A stretch of DNA of 64,000 nt from Streptomyces eurocidicus (GTDB taxonomy: Bacteria; Actinomycetota; Actinomycetes; Streptomycetales; Streptomycetaceae). A program made the position numbers and the translations under genes. Each line of letters begins with the position of its first letter. Positions within the stretch are counted from its first letter, which is position 1. The stretch lies in the NCBI RefSeq assembly GCF_002891295.1, contig NZ_LGUI01000003.1:930001-994000 (forward strand). Direction: 5' to 3'. Positions 56,029 through 64,000 of the stretch are shown in pieces. Below the pieces are notes generated by a model that did no database searches, was not told the origin of the DNA, and saw only the letters and a list, made by a program, of their open reading frames with translations.

Positions 56029-56182
56029 CCTTCGCCGAATCCCTCGGGCACAGCTCCACCTGCTCCACCAGCGGTATCTGGGAACCGGGGAACCACCAAC
56101 CCTGGGGTGAATCGGGCCGTACCCCGGCCCGTAGGAGACCTTCCTGCTCCGAACCCGTCAGCTAACCCGGTAGGCGAGAAGG
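56029..56182 (+). promoter_or_regulatory. ydaO (cyclic di-AMP) riboswitch
   Basis: The leader carries the conserved blocks of the ydaO/yuaA class: CGCCGAATCC near the 5' end, GGGGAACCACC and GGGGTGAATCGGGCC in the middle, and CGAACCCGTCAGCTAACC at the 3' side. The closing P1 stem is visible: CCTTCGCC (56029-56036) pairs with GGCG and GAAGG at 56173-56182. In actinobacteria this class precedes cell-wall hydrolases such as rpfA, and c-di-AMP binding turns expression off. The M23 peptidase gene starts 20 bases downstream, so control may be on transcription or on ribosome access. Confidence 0.93.
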
Positions 56183-56202
56183 AAGGAAAGGAGAACGCCC
56201 CC

Positions 56203-57678
56203 GTGGCGTCCAACGAGCCTGCCCTCGGCGACAGTCCGCTGCCGCACGTCCCCTCTCCGTCCGGGTACGGGATGCCGTACCCGACGGATTACGCCGCCGG
56301 GCACACCCTCGGTCGCATACCCGAATACGTGCCCGAGTACGTGCCTGATTACGACACCGGGTACGAGGTCGAGTCCGCGTCGTACTCGCCCGGTGCGTAC
56401 GCGCCCGGTTACGAAGCCGCCCATGTGCCCGAGTACGCGGCCGAGTACGGGTCCGAGCCGTTGCCCGGCCCCGTTCCAGGACTCGTTCCCGGATATATGC
56501 CTGCGTACGTCGAGCGGGACGCGTACGCCGAGCCGGACGAGGGCCACGCGGCCCCCGGCACCCCGCGCGCCGCGCCCGTACCCGGCGCTCCCGCCTCCAC
56601 TTCCGCTTCCGGTTCCGCTTCCGCCCGGGGCCGGCACCGGGTGGCCAAGCAGCGCGGCGGCACGATGGCCCGCAGCGGCGCGGTGCTCGGCGTCGGCGTG
56701 ATGGCGGCCGTCGGCGCGGGCGGCATGGCGAGCGCCCAGGACCGTCCGCCGGCCCCGATCTCCGTACCGGACCTGACGCGGATACCCGTCGTCGGGGCGT
56801 TCATGGACATGGGCGACGACGGCGGCGAGGACGTGAAGACCGCTGCCGCCGCCGCTGCCGGAAGAGCCGCTTCCGAGGCGGTCGCCGCCGCGCCCGGCGC
56901 CGATCAGCCGCTGACCCGGGCGGGCCTGTCCGCCGAGGACGCGGCCCGTGGCGCGGCGACGGCGGGCGAGGCGCTGCGCGCCCGCATCCTCCAGCAGGCG
57001 GAGTACCAGCAGAACGCCGCCGAGGACGAGGCGCGCGCCACCAAGGCGCGGGAGGCCGTGGAGGCGCAGCGGGAGGCCGCCCGGGAGCGGGCGGCGGAGG
57101 TGAAGGCCGCGGAGACGGCGGCGCGGGAGGCGGCCGAGGCTTCGGCGGCGGCGGAGGCCGAGGCCAAGGAGTCGGCGGCGAAGCAGGAGCGTTCGCCGTC
57201 CTCGTCCGGGTCTTCGTCTTCGTCGTCGTCCAAGGGGTCCTCCGGCAAGGCGTCCTCCGGATCGGGAACGGGCGCGCGCTCGGGCTCGTACAGCCTGCCC
57301 GTCGGCTCGTACACCCTGACCGCGGGCTTCGGCCAGGCCGGCGGCATGTGGTCCGCGAACCACACCGGTGAGGACTTCGCGGCTCCGACGGGCACGCCCG
57401 TCAAGGCGGTGGGCGGCGGCACGATCACCCAGGCCGGCTGGGCGGGCGCGTACGGCTACCGCATCGTGCTGCGCCTGGACGACGGTACGGAGCTGTGGTT
57501 CTGCCACCTGTCGTCGATGGTCGTGACGTCGGGGAAGGTCGCCGCCGGGGACGTCATCGGCCGGGTCGGTGCGACGGGCAACGTCACCGGTCCGCATCTG
57601 CATCTGGAGGTCAGGCCGGGTGGCGGCGGCCCGGTGGCCCCGTTGTCGTGGCTGCGCGCGAGGGGGCTCCAGCCCTGA
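56203..57678 (+). CDS. M23-family peptidoglycan endopeptidase under c-di-AMP control
   Basis: The 491-residue protein begins with about 150 residues rich in Tyr/Pro/Glu (repeats like PEYVPEYVPDY). A basic segment and a hydrophobic stretch follow (AVLGVGVMAAVGAGGMASAQ, about 198-217), which may act as a late signal or anchor. A helical Ala/Glu/Arg region (about 270-360), a Ser-rich linker and a C-terminal M23 domain (about 365-488) complete it. The zinc motif is intact: HTGEDFAAP and HLHLEV. It should cut peptide cross-links in the wall. GTG 56203 follows GGAAAGGAG. The ydaO riboswitch ties it to c-di-AMP and turgor control. Confidence 0.93.
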   Translation: MASNEPALGDSPLPHVPSPSGYGMPYPTDYAAGHTLGRIPEYVPEYVPDYDTGYEVESASYSPGAYAPGYEAAHVPEYAAEYGSEPLPGPVPGLVPGYMPAYVERDAYAEPDEGHAAPGTPRAAPVPGAPASTSASGSASARGRHRVAKQRGGTMARSGAVLGVGVMAAVGAGGMASAQDRPPAPISVPDLTRIPVVGAFMDMGDDGGEDVKTAAAAAAGRAASEAVAAAPGADQPLTRAGLSAEDAARGAATAGEALRARILQQAEYQQNAAEDEARATKAREAVEAQREAARERAAEVKAAETAAREAAEASAAAEAEAKESAAKQERSPSSSGSSSSSSSKGSSGKASSGSGTGARSGSYSLPVGSYTLTAGFGQAGGMWSANHTGEDFAAPTGTPVKAVGGGTITQAGWAGAYGYRIVLRLDDGTELWFCHLSSMVVTSGKVAAGDVIGRVGATGNVTGPHLHLEVRPGGGGPVAPLSWLRARGLQP

Positions 57679-57777
57679 GGCGGGCCCGGCGGGGGCCGGG
57701 CCGCATACGGCTCCGCCGGGCTGCATACGGCCCCCGCCGCGCTGCATACCCGGCGCGCGAGTGGATACCCGGCGTGC

Positions 57778-59268
57778 GTGACGGCTCACGCGACGCCCGA
57801 CGCGACCTCCGACGCGACGATCACCACCTCGGTGCCCGCCCGGCTCGACCGGCTGCCGTGGTCGAGGTGGCACTGGACGGTGGTGATCGGCCTCGGCACG
57901 GTCTGGATCCTCGACGGCCTGGAGGTCACGGTCGTCGGCAACATCGCCGGCCGGCTGTCGGAGTCCGGCAGCGGTCTGCCCGTGACATCCGGGCAGGTCA
58001 CGGGCCTGGCGGCGGCGCTCTACGTGGCGGGGGCCTGCACGGGGGCGCTGTACTTCGGCCGGCTGACCGACCGGTTCGGCCGTAAGAAGCTCTTCATCGT
58101 GACGCTCGGGGTCTACCTGGCCGCGACCGCGCTCACCGCGCTGTCCTTCTCCTCCTGGTGGTTCTTCACGTTTCGCTTCCTGACCGGCTTCGGCATCGGC
58201 GGGGAGTACGCGGCCATCAACTCCGCCATCGACGAGCTGATACCCGCCGCCTTCCGGGGCCGCGTCGACCTGATCATCAACGGCAGCTTCTGGCTGGGCG
58301 CGGTCGGCGGCTCCCTGCTGTCCCTCGTCATGCTGGACACCGGCATCTTCCCGATGGACGTGGGCTGGCGGCTCACCTTCGCCCTGGGCGTCGTCCTGGG
58401 GCTCGTCATCCTGCTCGTGCGCCGCCATGTGCCGGAGAGCCCGCGCTGGCTCTTCATCCACGGCCGGGGCAAGGAGGCCGAGGACCTCGTCGCGTCGATC
58501 GAGCGGCGGGTGGAAGCGGAGAAGGGGCACGGGCTGCCGCCGCCCGAGGGTGAGATCACCATTCACCAGCGAGGGCCCGTCACCTTCGCGGAAATAGCCC
58601 GTACGGTCTTCTCCGACTACCGGCGGCGGGCGATTCTGGGCCTGTCGCTCTTCATCGGGCAGGCGTTTCTCTACAACGCCATCACCTTCGGCTTCGGTGC
58701 GATCCTCACGACGTTCTTCGGCGTCTCCACCTCGCGCACCGGCTACTTCTTCGCGGTCATCGCGGCGGGGAACTTCATCGGCCCGCTGGTGCTCGGAAAG
58801 CTCTTCGACACGGTCGGCCGGCGCGTGATGATCTCGTCGACCTATCTGCTCCCCGGCGTCCTGCTCTTCGGCACGGCCTGGCTCTTCGGGGCCGGCCGGC
58901 TGACCGCCACGACCCTCACCGCCTGCTGGGCGGTCGTCCTCTTCTTCGCCTCCGCGGGCGCGAGCAGCGCCTATCTCACCGTTTCCGAGATCTTCCCGAT
59001 GGAGACGAGGGCCATGGCGATCGCGTTCTTCTACGCGCTGGGCACGGCGGCCGGCGGCATCAGCGGCCCGCTGCTCTTCTCCGACCTGACCAGCAGCGGC
59101 GTCGTCGGTGACACGGTCCTGGCCTTCCAGATCGGCGCGTCGCTGATGTGCCTGGCGGGCCTGGTCGCGGCGTTCCTCGCGGTACGGGCGGAGGGGCGCT
59201 CGCTGGAATCGATCGCGGCGCCCCTGTCGACGAAGCACCCGGGCCCCGTACCGGCGACCGCGGAATAA
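57778..59268 (+). CDS. MFS transporter (sugar-porter-like)
   Basis: The 496-residue protein has twelve predicted membrane segments and typical MFS signatures: [13 protein letters not shown] after the second helix, [17 protein letters not shown] and PESPRWLF, with [15 protein letters not shown] in the second half. These match the metabolite/sugar-proton symporter branch. The substrate is not predictable. The start used is GTG 57778, where no strong ribosome site is visible. The aldo/keto reductase gene begins 30 bases downstream and is likely co-transcribed, suggesting uptake or export of a carbonyl compound or sugar. Confidence 0.9.
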   Translation: MTAHATPDATSDATITTSVPARLDRLPWSRWHWTVVIGLGTVWILDGLEVTVVGNIAGRLSESGSGLPVTSGQVTGLAAALYVAGACTGALYFGRLTDRFGRKKLFIVTLGVYLAATALTALSFSSWWFFTFRFLTGFGIGGEYAAINSAIDELIPAAFRGRVDLIINGSFWLGAVGGSLLSLVMLDTGIFPMDVGWRLTFALGVVLGLVILLVRRHVPESPRWLFIHGRGKEAEDLVASIERRVEAEKGHGLPPPEGEITIHQRGPVTFAEIARTVFSDYRRRAILGLSLFIGQAFLYNAITFGFGAILTTFFGVSTSRTGYFFAVIAAGNFIGPLVLGKLFDTVGRRVMISSTYLLPGVLLFGTAWLFGAGRLTATTLTACWAVVLFFASAGASSAYLTVSEIFPMETRAMAIAFFYALGTAAGGISGPLLFSDLTSSGVVGDTVLAFQIGASLMCLAGLVAAFLAVRAEGRSLESIAAPLSTKHPGPVPATAE

Positions 59269-59298
59269 CCACACCCCACAAGGGAGTTAAACCGGAAC

Positions 59299-60255
59299 AT
59301 GGCTCACAACCACGCTCACAACCACCAGAAGATCGGCAACCTTTCCGTCCATCCGCTGGCCCTCGGCGGCAATGTGTTCGGCTGGACGGCGGACGAGACC
59401 GAGTCTTTCGCGGTCCTCGACGCGTACGCGGCGGCGGGCGGCAATTTCATCGACACCGCCGACGCCTATTCCGCGTGGGTCCCGGGAAACAGCGGCGGCG
59501 AGTCCGAGACGGTGATCGGCAAATGGTTCGCCTCCCGTGGCAACCGCGCCGACATCGTCCTGGCCACCAAGGTCGGCGCGGGCTATCCCGACCGGCGGGG
59601 GCTGTCGTCGACCGCGATCAAGACGGGTGTGGAGGATTCCCTCCGCCGGCTGGGCACGGATTACATCGACCTCTACTACACGCATTACGACGACCTGTCG
59701 GTGCCGGTCGAGGAGTTCCTCTCGACGCTGGACGCGCTGGTGAAGGAGGGCAAGGTCCGCGAGATCGCCGCCTCCAACATCACCCCGGAGCGCCTGGCGG
59801 AGGCCCTGGAGTTCTCCGACGCCGAGGGCCTGGCGAAGTACGCCGCGATCCAGCCGCACTACAACCTGGTCTCGCGCGAGACGTACGAGGGCGAACTGGC
59901 GGCCGTGGCGGCGAGGCACGGCCTGGCGGCGGTCCCGTACTACGCCCTGGCGTCCGGCTTCCTCACGGGCAAGTACCGCCCCGGCACCACCGTCGACAGC
60001 CCCCGGGCGGAAGGCGCCGGCAAGTACTTGTCGTCCGAGCGCGGCCCGCGCGTCCTCGCGGCCCTCGACGAGGTGGCCGCGGCGCACGGGGCCGAGGTCG
60101 CCACGGTCGCCCTGGCCTGGCTCGCGGCCCAGCCGACGGTCGCCTCGCCACTGGCGAGCGCCCGCACGGTGGAGCAGCTGCCGGCGCTGCTGGCGGTGGC
60201 GGACCTGAAGCTCGCGGAGGCGGAGCTGGCGCGGCTGACGGAGGCGTCGGCGTAA
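59299..60255 (+). CDS. Aldo/keto reductase
   Basis: The 318-residue NADPH-dependent oxidoreductase has the AKR tetrad: Asp in FIDTADAYSAW, the Tyr of the same segment, Lys in LATKVGAG, and His in YYTHYDD. The C-terminal SPLASARTVEQLPALL holds the NADP phosphate-binding part. It begins MAHNHAHNHQ, an unusual His/Asn-rich lead that could bind metal. ATG 59299 follows AAGGGAG. It is probably in one operon with the MFS transporter. Confidence 0.92.
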   Translation: MAHNHAHNHQKIGNLSVHPLALGGNVFGWTADETESFAVLDAYAAAGGNFIDTADAYSAWVPGNSGGESETVIGKWFASRGNRADIVLATKVGAGYPDRRGLSSTAIKTGVEDSLRRLGTDYIDLYYTHYDDLSVPVEEFLSTLDALVKEGKVREIAASNITPERLAEALEFSDAEGLAKYAAIQPHYNLVSRETYEGELAAVAARHGLAAVPYYALASGFLTGKYRPGTTVDSPRAEGAGKYLSSERGPRVLAALDEVAAAHGAEVATVALAWLAAQPTVASPLASARTVEQLPALLAVADLKLAEAELARLTEASA

Positions 60256-60304
60256 GGGAGGGCGGGGTGGGCGCTCAAGACGGCGCCCACCCAGTACATA
60301 CGTC

Positions 60305-60604
60305 TCAGCCCCGGCTCTCCACGACCCAGGAGGCCAGCGCGACCCCACCGGCCACGGCGAACACGGAAGGCCAGGCTCCGACCTTCTTGGCCAGCGGGTG
60401 CGACCCGCCGAACGCGGCGACGTAGAGCCCGGTCAGCGCGGCGGCCTTGGGCGCGCCGACCGTGCCGTTCCACTGCCGGGCGGCCACGGCCCCCGCGGCG
60501 GCCAGGGCCACCCCGCCGAGCGGCCGCTTCTTGGTCCACCGGGCGATGCCGTACCCACCGACGAGCCCACCAGCGGCAACAACAGACGTCGGAATCCGAA
60601 CCAT
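60305..60604 (-). CDS. Small conserved membrane protein
   Basis: The 99-residue protein starts MVRIPTSVVAAGGLVGGYGIARW and has two to three hydrophobic segments (about 7-22, 28-44 and 77-95) linked by basic residues. It has no cysteine and no recognised domain. Converging with the aldo/keto reductase and lying next to the marR gene, it has no obvious partner. Typical codon bias and a compact membrane layout support its being real. Confidence 0.7.
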   Translation of the reverse strand: MVRIPTSVVAAGGLVGGYGIARWTKKRPLGGVALAAAGAVAARQWNGTVGAPKAAALTGLYVAAFGGSHPLAKKVGAWPSVFAVAGGVALASWVVESRG

Positions 60605-60753
60605 CCCGCAACCTCCGCATCAAAGACGAACGATCTGCCCCAAGCTAACTTCATGGGCTACGCGCCACGGAGAGCGGGGGAGCCGGCCGTTACCCGAGCC
60701 GGCCGCTACCCGAGCCGGCCGCTACCTGAGCCGGCTGTCACCCCAGCCGACCG

Positions 60754-61185
60754 CTACCCGAGCCGGCCGAGGTTGCCCTCGACGCGGCTCAGCAGCTCGG
60801 CGAGGCCGGCCCGTTCCGAGTCGTCGAGCCCGCGCAGGGTGAGCTCCTCCAGCTCCCGCCACGCCTGGACGACCTGCTCCTGAAGCGCCTGCGCGGCGGC
60901 GGTGGCCTCGACGAGGACCGCGCGCCGATCGGTGTCACTGCGCCGCCGCCGGACGAAGCCGGCCTGCTCCAGCCGCTGGACCATCCGCGTCACGGTGGAC
61001 GCGTCCAGACCGAGCCGCTCGATCAACTGAGCCTGCGGCTGCGGCCCGTGATCCCACAGCTGCATCATCAGCAACTCCTGCCCGGGGTGGAGGCCCAGGC
61101 TGCGGAGCAACTGCCCGGCGGCGGCGCGGTGGACGCGGGCGACGCGGGCGAGGGCGTGGCTGACGGTGTCGTGGGTGGCGGACAT
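60754..61185 (-). CDS. MarR-family transcriptional regulator (leaderless)
   Basis: The 143-residue regulator has a MarR winged helix: LGLHPGQELLMMQLWDHG, recognition helix LGLDASTVTRMVQRLEQAG, and wing VRRRRSDTDRRAV. Flanking helices form the dimer. A TACAAT -10 lies 7 bases before the ATG at 61185 with no ribosome site, so the mRNA is probably leaderless. It is divergent from the SRPBCC gene, whose promoter is flanked by an inverted repeat, the usual arrangement for MarR control. Confidence 0.92.
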   Translation of the reverse strand: MSATHDTVSHALARVARVHRAAAGQLLRSLGLHPGQELLMMQLWDHGPQPQAQLIERLGLDASTVTRMVQRLEQAGFVRRRRSDTDRRAVLVEATAAAQALQEQVVQAWRELEELTLRGLDDSERAGLAELLSRVEGNLGRLG

Positions 61186-61192
61186 GGAGGTG

Positions 61193-61198
61193 ATTGTA
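61193..61198 (-). promoter_or_regulatory. -10 box of the leaderless marR gene
   Basis: TACAAT on the minus strand ends 7 bases before the start codon. The sequence between (CACCTCC) has no ribosome site. Confidence 0.6.
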
Positions 61199-61240
61199 CA
61201 AGCAAGGATATGGATCGTCGTCGCGGCTGATCCCAACTAC

Positions 61241-61286
61241 TGCTTGCGAAACCCTCCATGGAGGCATTTAATTGGCCGCGCAAGCA
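61241..61286 (+). promoter_or_regulatory. MarR operator and promoter of the SRPBCC gene
   Basis: TGCTTGCG (61241-61248) and CGCAAGCA (61279-61286) are exact inverted copies. The first overlaps a -35-like CTTGCG (61243-61248) and the second lies just after a -10-like TTTAAT (61267-61272), with an 18-bp spacer. A third related half-site, CAAGCAA (61199-61205), overlaps the marR promoter. Binding would block both genes. Confidence 0.55.
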
Positions 61287-61308
61287 ATTGGTGATCAAGG
61301 AGGATGTC

Positions 61309-61776
61309 ATGCGAACCATCACCGCGACCGTGCCGGTCAACGAGCCCGGGCGGACGGACCAGGTGCGTCTGGACCGCGACGAGGTGTGGGAGGGGCTCCT
61401 GGACAAGGCGCGGAACGCGGTGCCGTACGTGGCCGGGATGCAGGAGTGCACCGTCCTGGAGCACGGGCCCGACGGCCTGGTGCGCGAAGTGGTCATCGCC
61501 GGCGAGCGGGTACGGGAGGAGGTGGCCTTCCACCCGAAGCGCCGGGTCACCTTCTCCCGCCGGGACGACCGCGCGACGTGGCTGATCCACAACGACATAG
61601 GCGAGGACGAGAGGGGCCTCACCCTCACCTTCAGCGCCACGATGGAAATCCCGGAGGGCGAGGAGGGCGACGGACAGGCGGAACGCGTACGGGAGGGCTA
61701 CGTCGCGGCACTACGGTCGACGTTGGCCCGCACCCGGGAGAACGTTGCCGCTGGGCGCGCGCTTTCCACGCGCTGA
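61309..61776 (+). CDS. SRPBCC (AtaL-like) family protein
   Basis: The 155-residue protein starts at ATG 61309 with AAGGAGG upstream. DRDEVWEGLLDKARNAVPYVAGMQECTV is typical of the AtaL-like branch of the START/SRPBCC fold, a hydrophobic-ligand-binding barrel. It probably binds or modifies a small aromatic or lipid-like molecule. The divergent MarR regulator and the inverted repeat around its promoter suggest induction by such a ligand. Confidence 0.85.
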   Translation: MRTITATVPVNEPGRTDQVRLDRDEVWEGLLDKARNAVPYVAGMQECTVLEHGPDGLVREVVIAGERVREEVAFHPKRRVTFSRRDDRATWLIHNDIGEDERGLTLTFSATMEIPEGEEGDGQAERVREGYVAALRSTLARTRENVAAGRALSTR

Positions 61777-61800
61777 GGCCACCGGCAAGCGGCCGTCTCG

Positions 61801-62250
61801 TCACCCGGGTGCTCGGGCGGACACCACGAGGGTTCCGATGTCACCTTCCTGGGGCGCAGGAAGAATGTCGGCGTCGATGTCGGTGAAGCCGTGGCGTTTG
61901 AGCGTGTCGGCCCAGACCGCCGGGGGGTACTGCCAGCGCAGTACGGTCAGCTCGCCTTCCCGGCCTTCGAGCCACTTGCCGCGCATCGGCTGGGGTCCGT
62001 ACGAATCGGTGACCGGCTCGGCCTGGGAGAACGCGAATGTACCGCCAGGGTTGAGGCGCTGGGCGATGAGTGGGAACAGGTCCTCGGGCTCGGTGAACCA
62101 GACGACGCCCCATACCGAGTAGATCGCGTCGAAGGCCGTTGTGGCCGAAGCGAGGAAGTCACGTGCTTCCGCGTGGACGAAGGACAGCCCGGGGGTGTTC
62201 TCCCACAAGGTGCGGGCGCGGGCGATCTGGACGGGGGCGTGCTCGGCTGC
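61801..62250 (-). pseudogene. SAM-dependent methyltransferase remnant, N-terminus missing
   Basis: The frame carries the middle and C-terminal part of a class I methyltransferase: LSFVHAEARDFLAS, FDAIYSVWGVVWFTEPEDLFPLIAQRLNPGG (motifs post-I to III) and the end LVVSARAPG. The N-terminal part with the SAM-binding GxGxG loop is absent. Methyltransferase-like sequence (AAEHAPVQIARARTLWENTP) begins directly after an in-frame TAG (62253-62251) that ends the next gene. This looks like a deletion fusing two genes at 62250. A short translated product from a GTG/ATG near 62208 would not bind SAM. Confidence 0.75.
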
Positions 62251-63087
62251 CTAACGGTTGGTCCGGGCAAGCACGCGCAATTGCGAGACGCGAGTGTGGA
62301 CAGCGTCCCATTCTGAGTCGGACAGTTCCAGGCTCTGCGCGTCGCCGCGACAGCCGCGGCACAGGCCACCGGGGAGCGCTTCGGGACGGCCAGGGGCGCC
62401 GCAGCCGGTGCATTCCATCACCCGGTGAGGCGACGGTGCGTAGGCGGTCTCCGGACGCTCGGGAGGCAGCCTGTCGATGAGCCTCTTGCGGGTGAAAGCG
62501 CCCGGGCAGTGGATGACGTCGGGGAGGCCGGCTGTGAGGATCCGCGCGAACTCCAGCGGCGTGATCCCCCGCGCGAACCACTCGACGGCGAGTTCCTCAA
62601 GGGCGGCGCACTCGGCGGCGGAGAGCGTCAGCCGAGGATCGGAGCAGCCAAGGCTGGCCAGGGCGATGTACGCGGGCGAGCGCTCGTTCCGCGCTCTTTC
62701 CCGGGACGTCTCCTGGGCCGGGGGCGCGGCCGGCGAAGGCGCGGACCGCCGGGAGTTGCGCGCCAGGAAGGTCTCCCACCAGGCATCGTCACGTGCGGTG
62801 CGGGAGAAGTATGAGCGGGACACCCACTGCGTACAGCCTTCGACGGGCTCCCTGAAACGCCGCAGGTGACCGGCCGCGGACAGGGCCTTGAGGGCGGAGG
62901 CGACGGCCTGCTGACCGTAGGCCGGAAGCTCCTTGGCGAGGGTCTTGATGTCGACGGCGGCGCCGTCGGGAAGCCGGTCGAGGTGAGCGGCGATGGACGC
63001 CTCGCGGGCGGGGAGGTGGGCGAAGTCGCCGCGGGCGCGCGGGGCTTGGTCGGGGGCGGAACGCTTCCCGTACCCGGAGGCGGCCAT
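62251..63087 (-). CDS. Winged-helix DNA-binding protein with C-terminal zinc-ribbon-like motif
   Basis: From ATG 63087 the protein has about 278 residues; a GTG at 63126 would add 13. The N-terminal part (ASIAAHLDRLPDGAAVDIKTLAKELPAYGQQAVASALKAL, then a wing with WVSRSYFS) is a MarR/GntR-like winged helix. The middle is Ala/Ser/Pro-rich. Near the C-terminus, MECTGCGAPGRPEALPGGLCRGCRG has two CxxC pairs, which suggests zinc binding. The protein ends exactly at the junction with the methyltransferase remnant, so its own C-terminus could also have been altered. Related proteins are frequent in Streptomyces accessory regions. Confidence 0.7.
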   Translation of the reverse strand: MAASGYGKRSAPDQAPRARGDFAHLPAREASIAAHLDRLPDGAAVDIKTLAKELPAYGQQAVASALKALSAAGHLRRFREPVEGCTQWVSRSYFSRTARDDAWWETFLARNSRRSAPSPAAPPAQETSRERARNERSPAYIALASLGCSDPRLTLSAAECAALEELAVEWFARGITPLEFARILTAGLPDVIHCPGAFTRKRLIDRLPPERPETAYAPSPHRVMECTGCGAPGRPEALPGGLCRGCRGDAQSLELSDSEWDAVHTRVSQLRVLARTNR

Positions 63088-63419
63088 GGGCGGAGAGGTA
63101 GGGTTGGCGGAAGCCAATGAGATCACTGTTCCTGATCTTGGAGGTCAGACCCCGGCATGGTGTTGGTAGCACCGGCCGGGGTCGTTTGTTGCGCCGCACG
63201 CTACACGCTGACCACGGCGCGTGCTTGCGGAGTTGCGCAAAGTCATGTGGGCGTGCTTACGCGCGAGGCTGGGTGGGAGGGGGGGAGAAGCCCTCCACCC
63301 ATTCCTTGCATGGATCGCTCGAATCCCGACCCCCGAGTCTCAGGTGCTCAAATCCCCTGGTGGCATGGCCCGACGATGCCGATACCGCTACCGAACCCCG
63401 AGCTTCGGGCGCCCGGGCG
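63088..63419. other. Gap with strong hairpin, no gene seen
   Basis: GACCCCGGC (63148-63156) and GCCGGGGTC (63175-63183), with an inner GGTG/CACC pair, form a strong hairpin followed on the plus strand by GTTTGTTG. It separates the DUF397/Scr1 pair from the winged-helix gene. Frames through the rest are not convincing. Confidence 0.5.
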
Positions 63420-63635
63420 TCAGGCGATCGCGCCGCGTCGTACGCCTTCCACGAACTCCGCCCACGCCGTGCACGAGAAGGTGAGAACGGGGCGGCCCGC
63501 GCCCTTGGAGTCGCGAACGGCGGTCATGCGGTCCGTGGTACGTGCCATCTCGACGCACTCGGTTCCGGCGCCGCCGCTGTACGAGGACTTCACCCACTGA
63601 AGGGTGCGCACCCCGAGGCGTATATCGCCGTCCAT
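63420..63635 (-). CDS. DUF397 domain protein
   Basis: The 71-residue protein has the DUF397 signature: WVKSSYSGGAGTECVEMA, the variable middle, then VRDSKGAGRPVLTFSCTAWAEFVEGV. ATG 63635 has AAGGAG upstream and overlaps the upstream gene's stop as TGATG. DUF397 proteins are small partners of Scr1-type helix-turn-helix proteins; such pairs have been proposed as toxin-antitoxin-like or developmental switches (for example BldB/WhiJ-type systems). Confidence 0.93.
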   Translation of the reverse strand: MDGDIRLGVRTLQWVKSSYSGGAGTECVEMARTTDRMTAVRDSKGAGRPVLTFSCTAWAEFVEGVRRGAIA

Positions 63636-64000
63636 CAGAGCTCCTTGCAGGCCCGTTCGATGGCTGCCGCAGACGAATCGACGTCCAGCGCCCGCTTGCA
63701 CAAATATTCGAAGGCCAGCTTATAGCGCTCCAGTTCCTGCGTCTTCTCCATGAACAGGCCACCGTCGAGGATGTCGAGGTACACGACATCGAGCAAGGGT
63801 TCCGGGCCGCCGAGGATGAGGAAGCTGGTTGCGGCGGACGCGTGGGCGCCTGCGGAGAACGGGAGGATCTGCAGTGTGATGTGTGGTGAATCTGTGCAGT
63901 CCAGAAGGTGTCGAAGCTGCGTGCGCATGGTGTCGCGGTTTCCTGTGACCCGCCGGACCACGGCCTCGTCGAGTACTACATGCAGGCGAGGCGGCTCGTC
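63635..64000 (-). CDS. Scr1/DUF5753-type helix-turn-helix regulator, C-terminal part (5' cut by window)
   Basis: The frame is open to the window end and gives the C-terminal 121 residues of a WhiJ-like regulator: the DUF5753 domain with LHVVLDEAVVRR, MRTQLRHLLD, ITLQILPFSAGAHA and FLILGGPEPLLDVVYLD. The N-terminal helix-turn-helix lies outside the window. It overlaps the DUF397 gene, so the two products are made together. Confidence 0.9.
   Translation of the reverse strand, partial: DEPPRLHVVLDEAVVRRVTGNRDTMRTQLRHLLDCTDSPHITLQILPFSAGAHASAATSFLILGGPEPLLDVVYLDILDGGLFMEKTQELERYKLAFEYLCKRALDVDSSAAAIERACKEL

Noticed and set aside
56158..59274. A very long open frame on the minus strand, more than 1,000 codons, opposite the M23 and MFS genes.
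   Set aside because: It is a by-product of high third-position GC in the true plus-strand genes. Its translation is Arg/Gly/Pro-rich with no domain resemblance. Similar long antisense frames opposite purL, hrpA and purD were rejected for the same reason.

Overview
The window is a stretch of high-GC actinobacterial chromosome, almost certainly from Streptomyces or a very close relative. The base composition is strongly GC-biased at third codon positions, and GTG/TTG starts are common. The gene set is typical of the conserved chromosomal core of that genus: bldC, valine dehydrogenase, an Lsr2 paralogue, DUF3073 and DUF6227 proteins, a Scr1/DUF397 pair, and most of the purine pathway. I see no prophage, transposase, CRISPR array or biosynthetic gene cluster.

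Layout. Bases 1-8.7 kb: the end of a NarL-type two-component pair, a diacylglycerol-kinase-like protein that may be inactive, purA, a membrane Ser/Thr kinase, a cold-shock protein, and an aminotransferase followed by its likely GntR regulator. 8.7-19.3 kb: a glycosyltransferase/membrane fusion protein, two proteins of unknown function, purD, a degenerate M48-like membrane protein, an N,N-dimethylformamidase-like protein and purC. 19.3-24 kb: a sugar-nucleotide SDR, a MurG paralogue, and a divergent OmpR/EnvZ-type pair. 24-29.2 kb: a DesK/DesR-type system with an ABC-2 exporter, bracketed by two identical copies of tRNA-Gly(GCC); upstream of the second copy lie three tandem, non-canonical tRNA-Gly(UCC)-like genes. 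29.3-37.1 kb: an Lsr2 paralogue and the purSQL, purF and purM genes. 37.1-46 kb: DUF3073, valine dehydrogenase, bldC, hrpA, and tRNAs Asp, Phe, Asp and Glu. 46-58 kb: a small zincin, a lipoprotein, two DEAD-box helicases, tRNA-Lys, a second cold-shock protein, a PP2C phosphatase, and an M23 peptidase behind a ydaO (c-di-AMP) riboswitch. 58-64 kb: an MFS transporter, an aldo/keto reductase, a MarR-regulated SRPBCC protein, a truncated methyltransferase, and a Scr1/DUF397 pair cut by the window edge.

How it fits together. Eight purine genes (purA, D, C, S, Q, L, F, M) are spread over about 35 kb in at least five transcription units. The cold-shock genes (two csp genes and one DEAD-box helicase) share a leader element, which suggests a common post-transcriptional response. 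Several loci concern the cell envelope: the MurG paralogue with its two-component system, the c-di-AMP-controlled peptidase, the glycosyltransferase, and possibly the unusual tRNA-Gly genes. Those tRNAs have lost the conserved D-loop/T-loop contact, as have the staphylococcal glycine tRNAs dedicated to peptidoglycan. Streptomyces also has a glycine in its cross-bridge, so I consider this trio the most interesting feature in the window.
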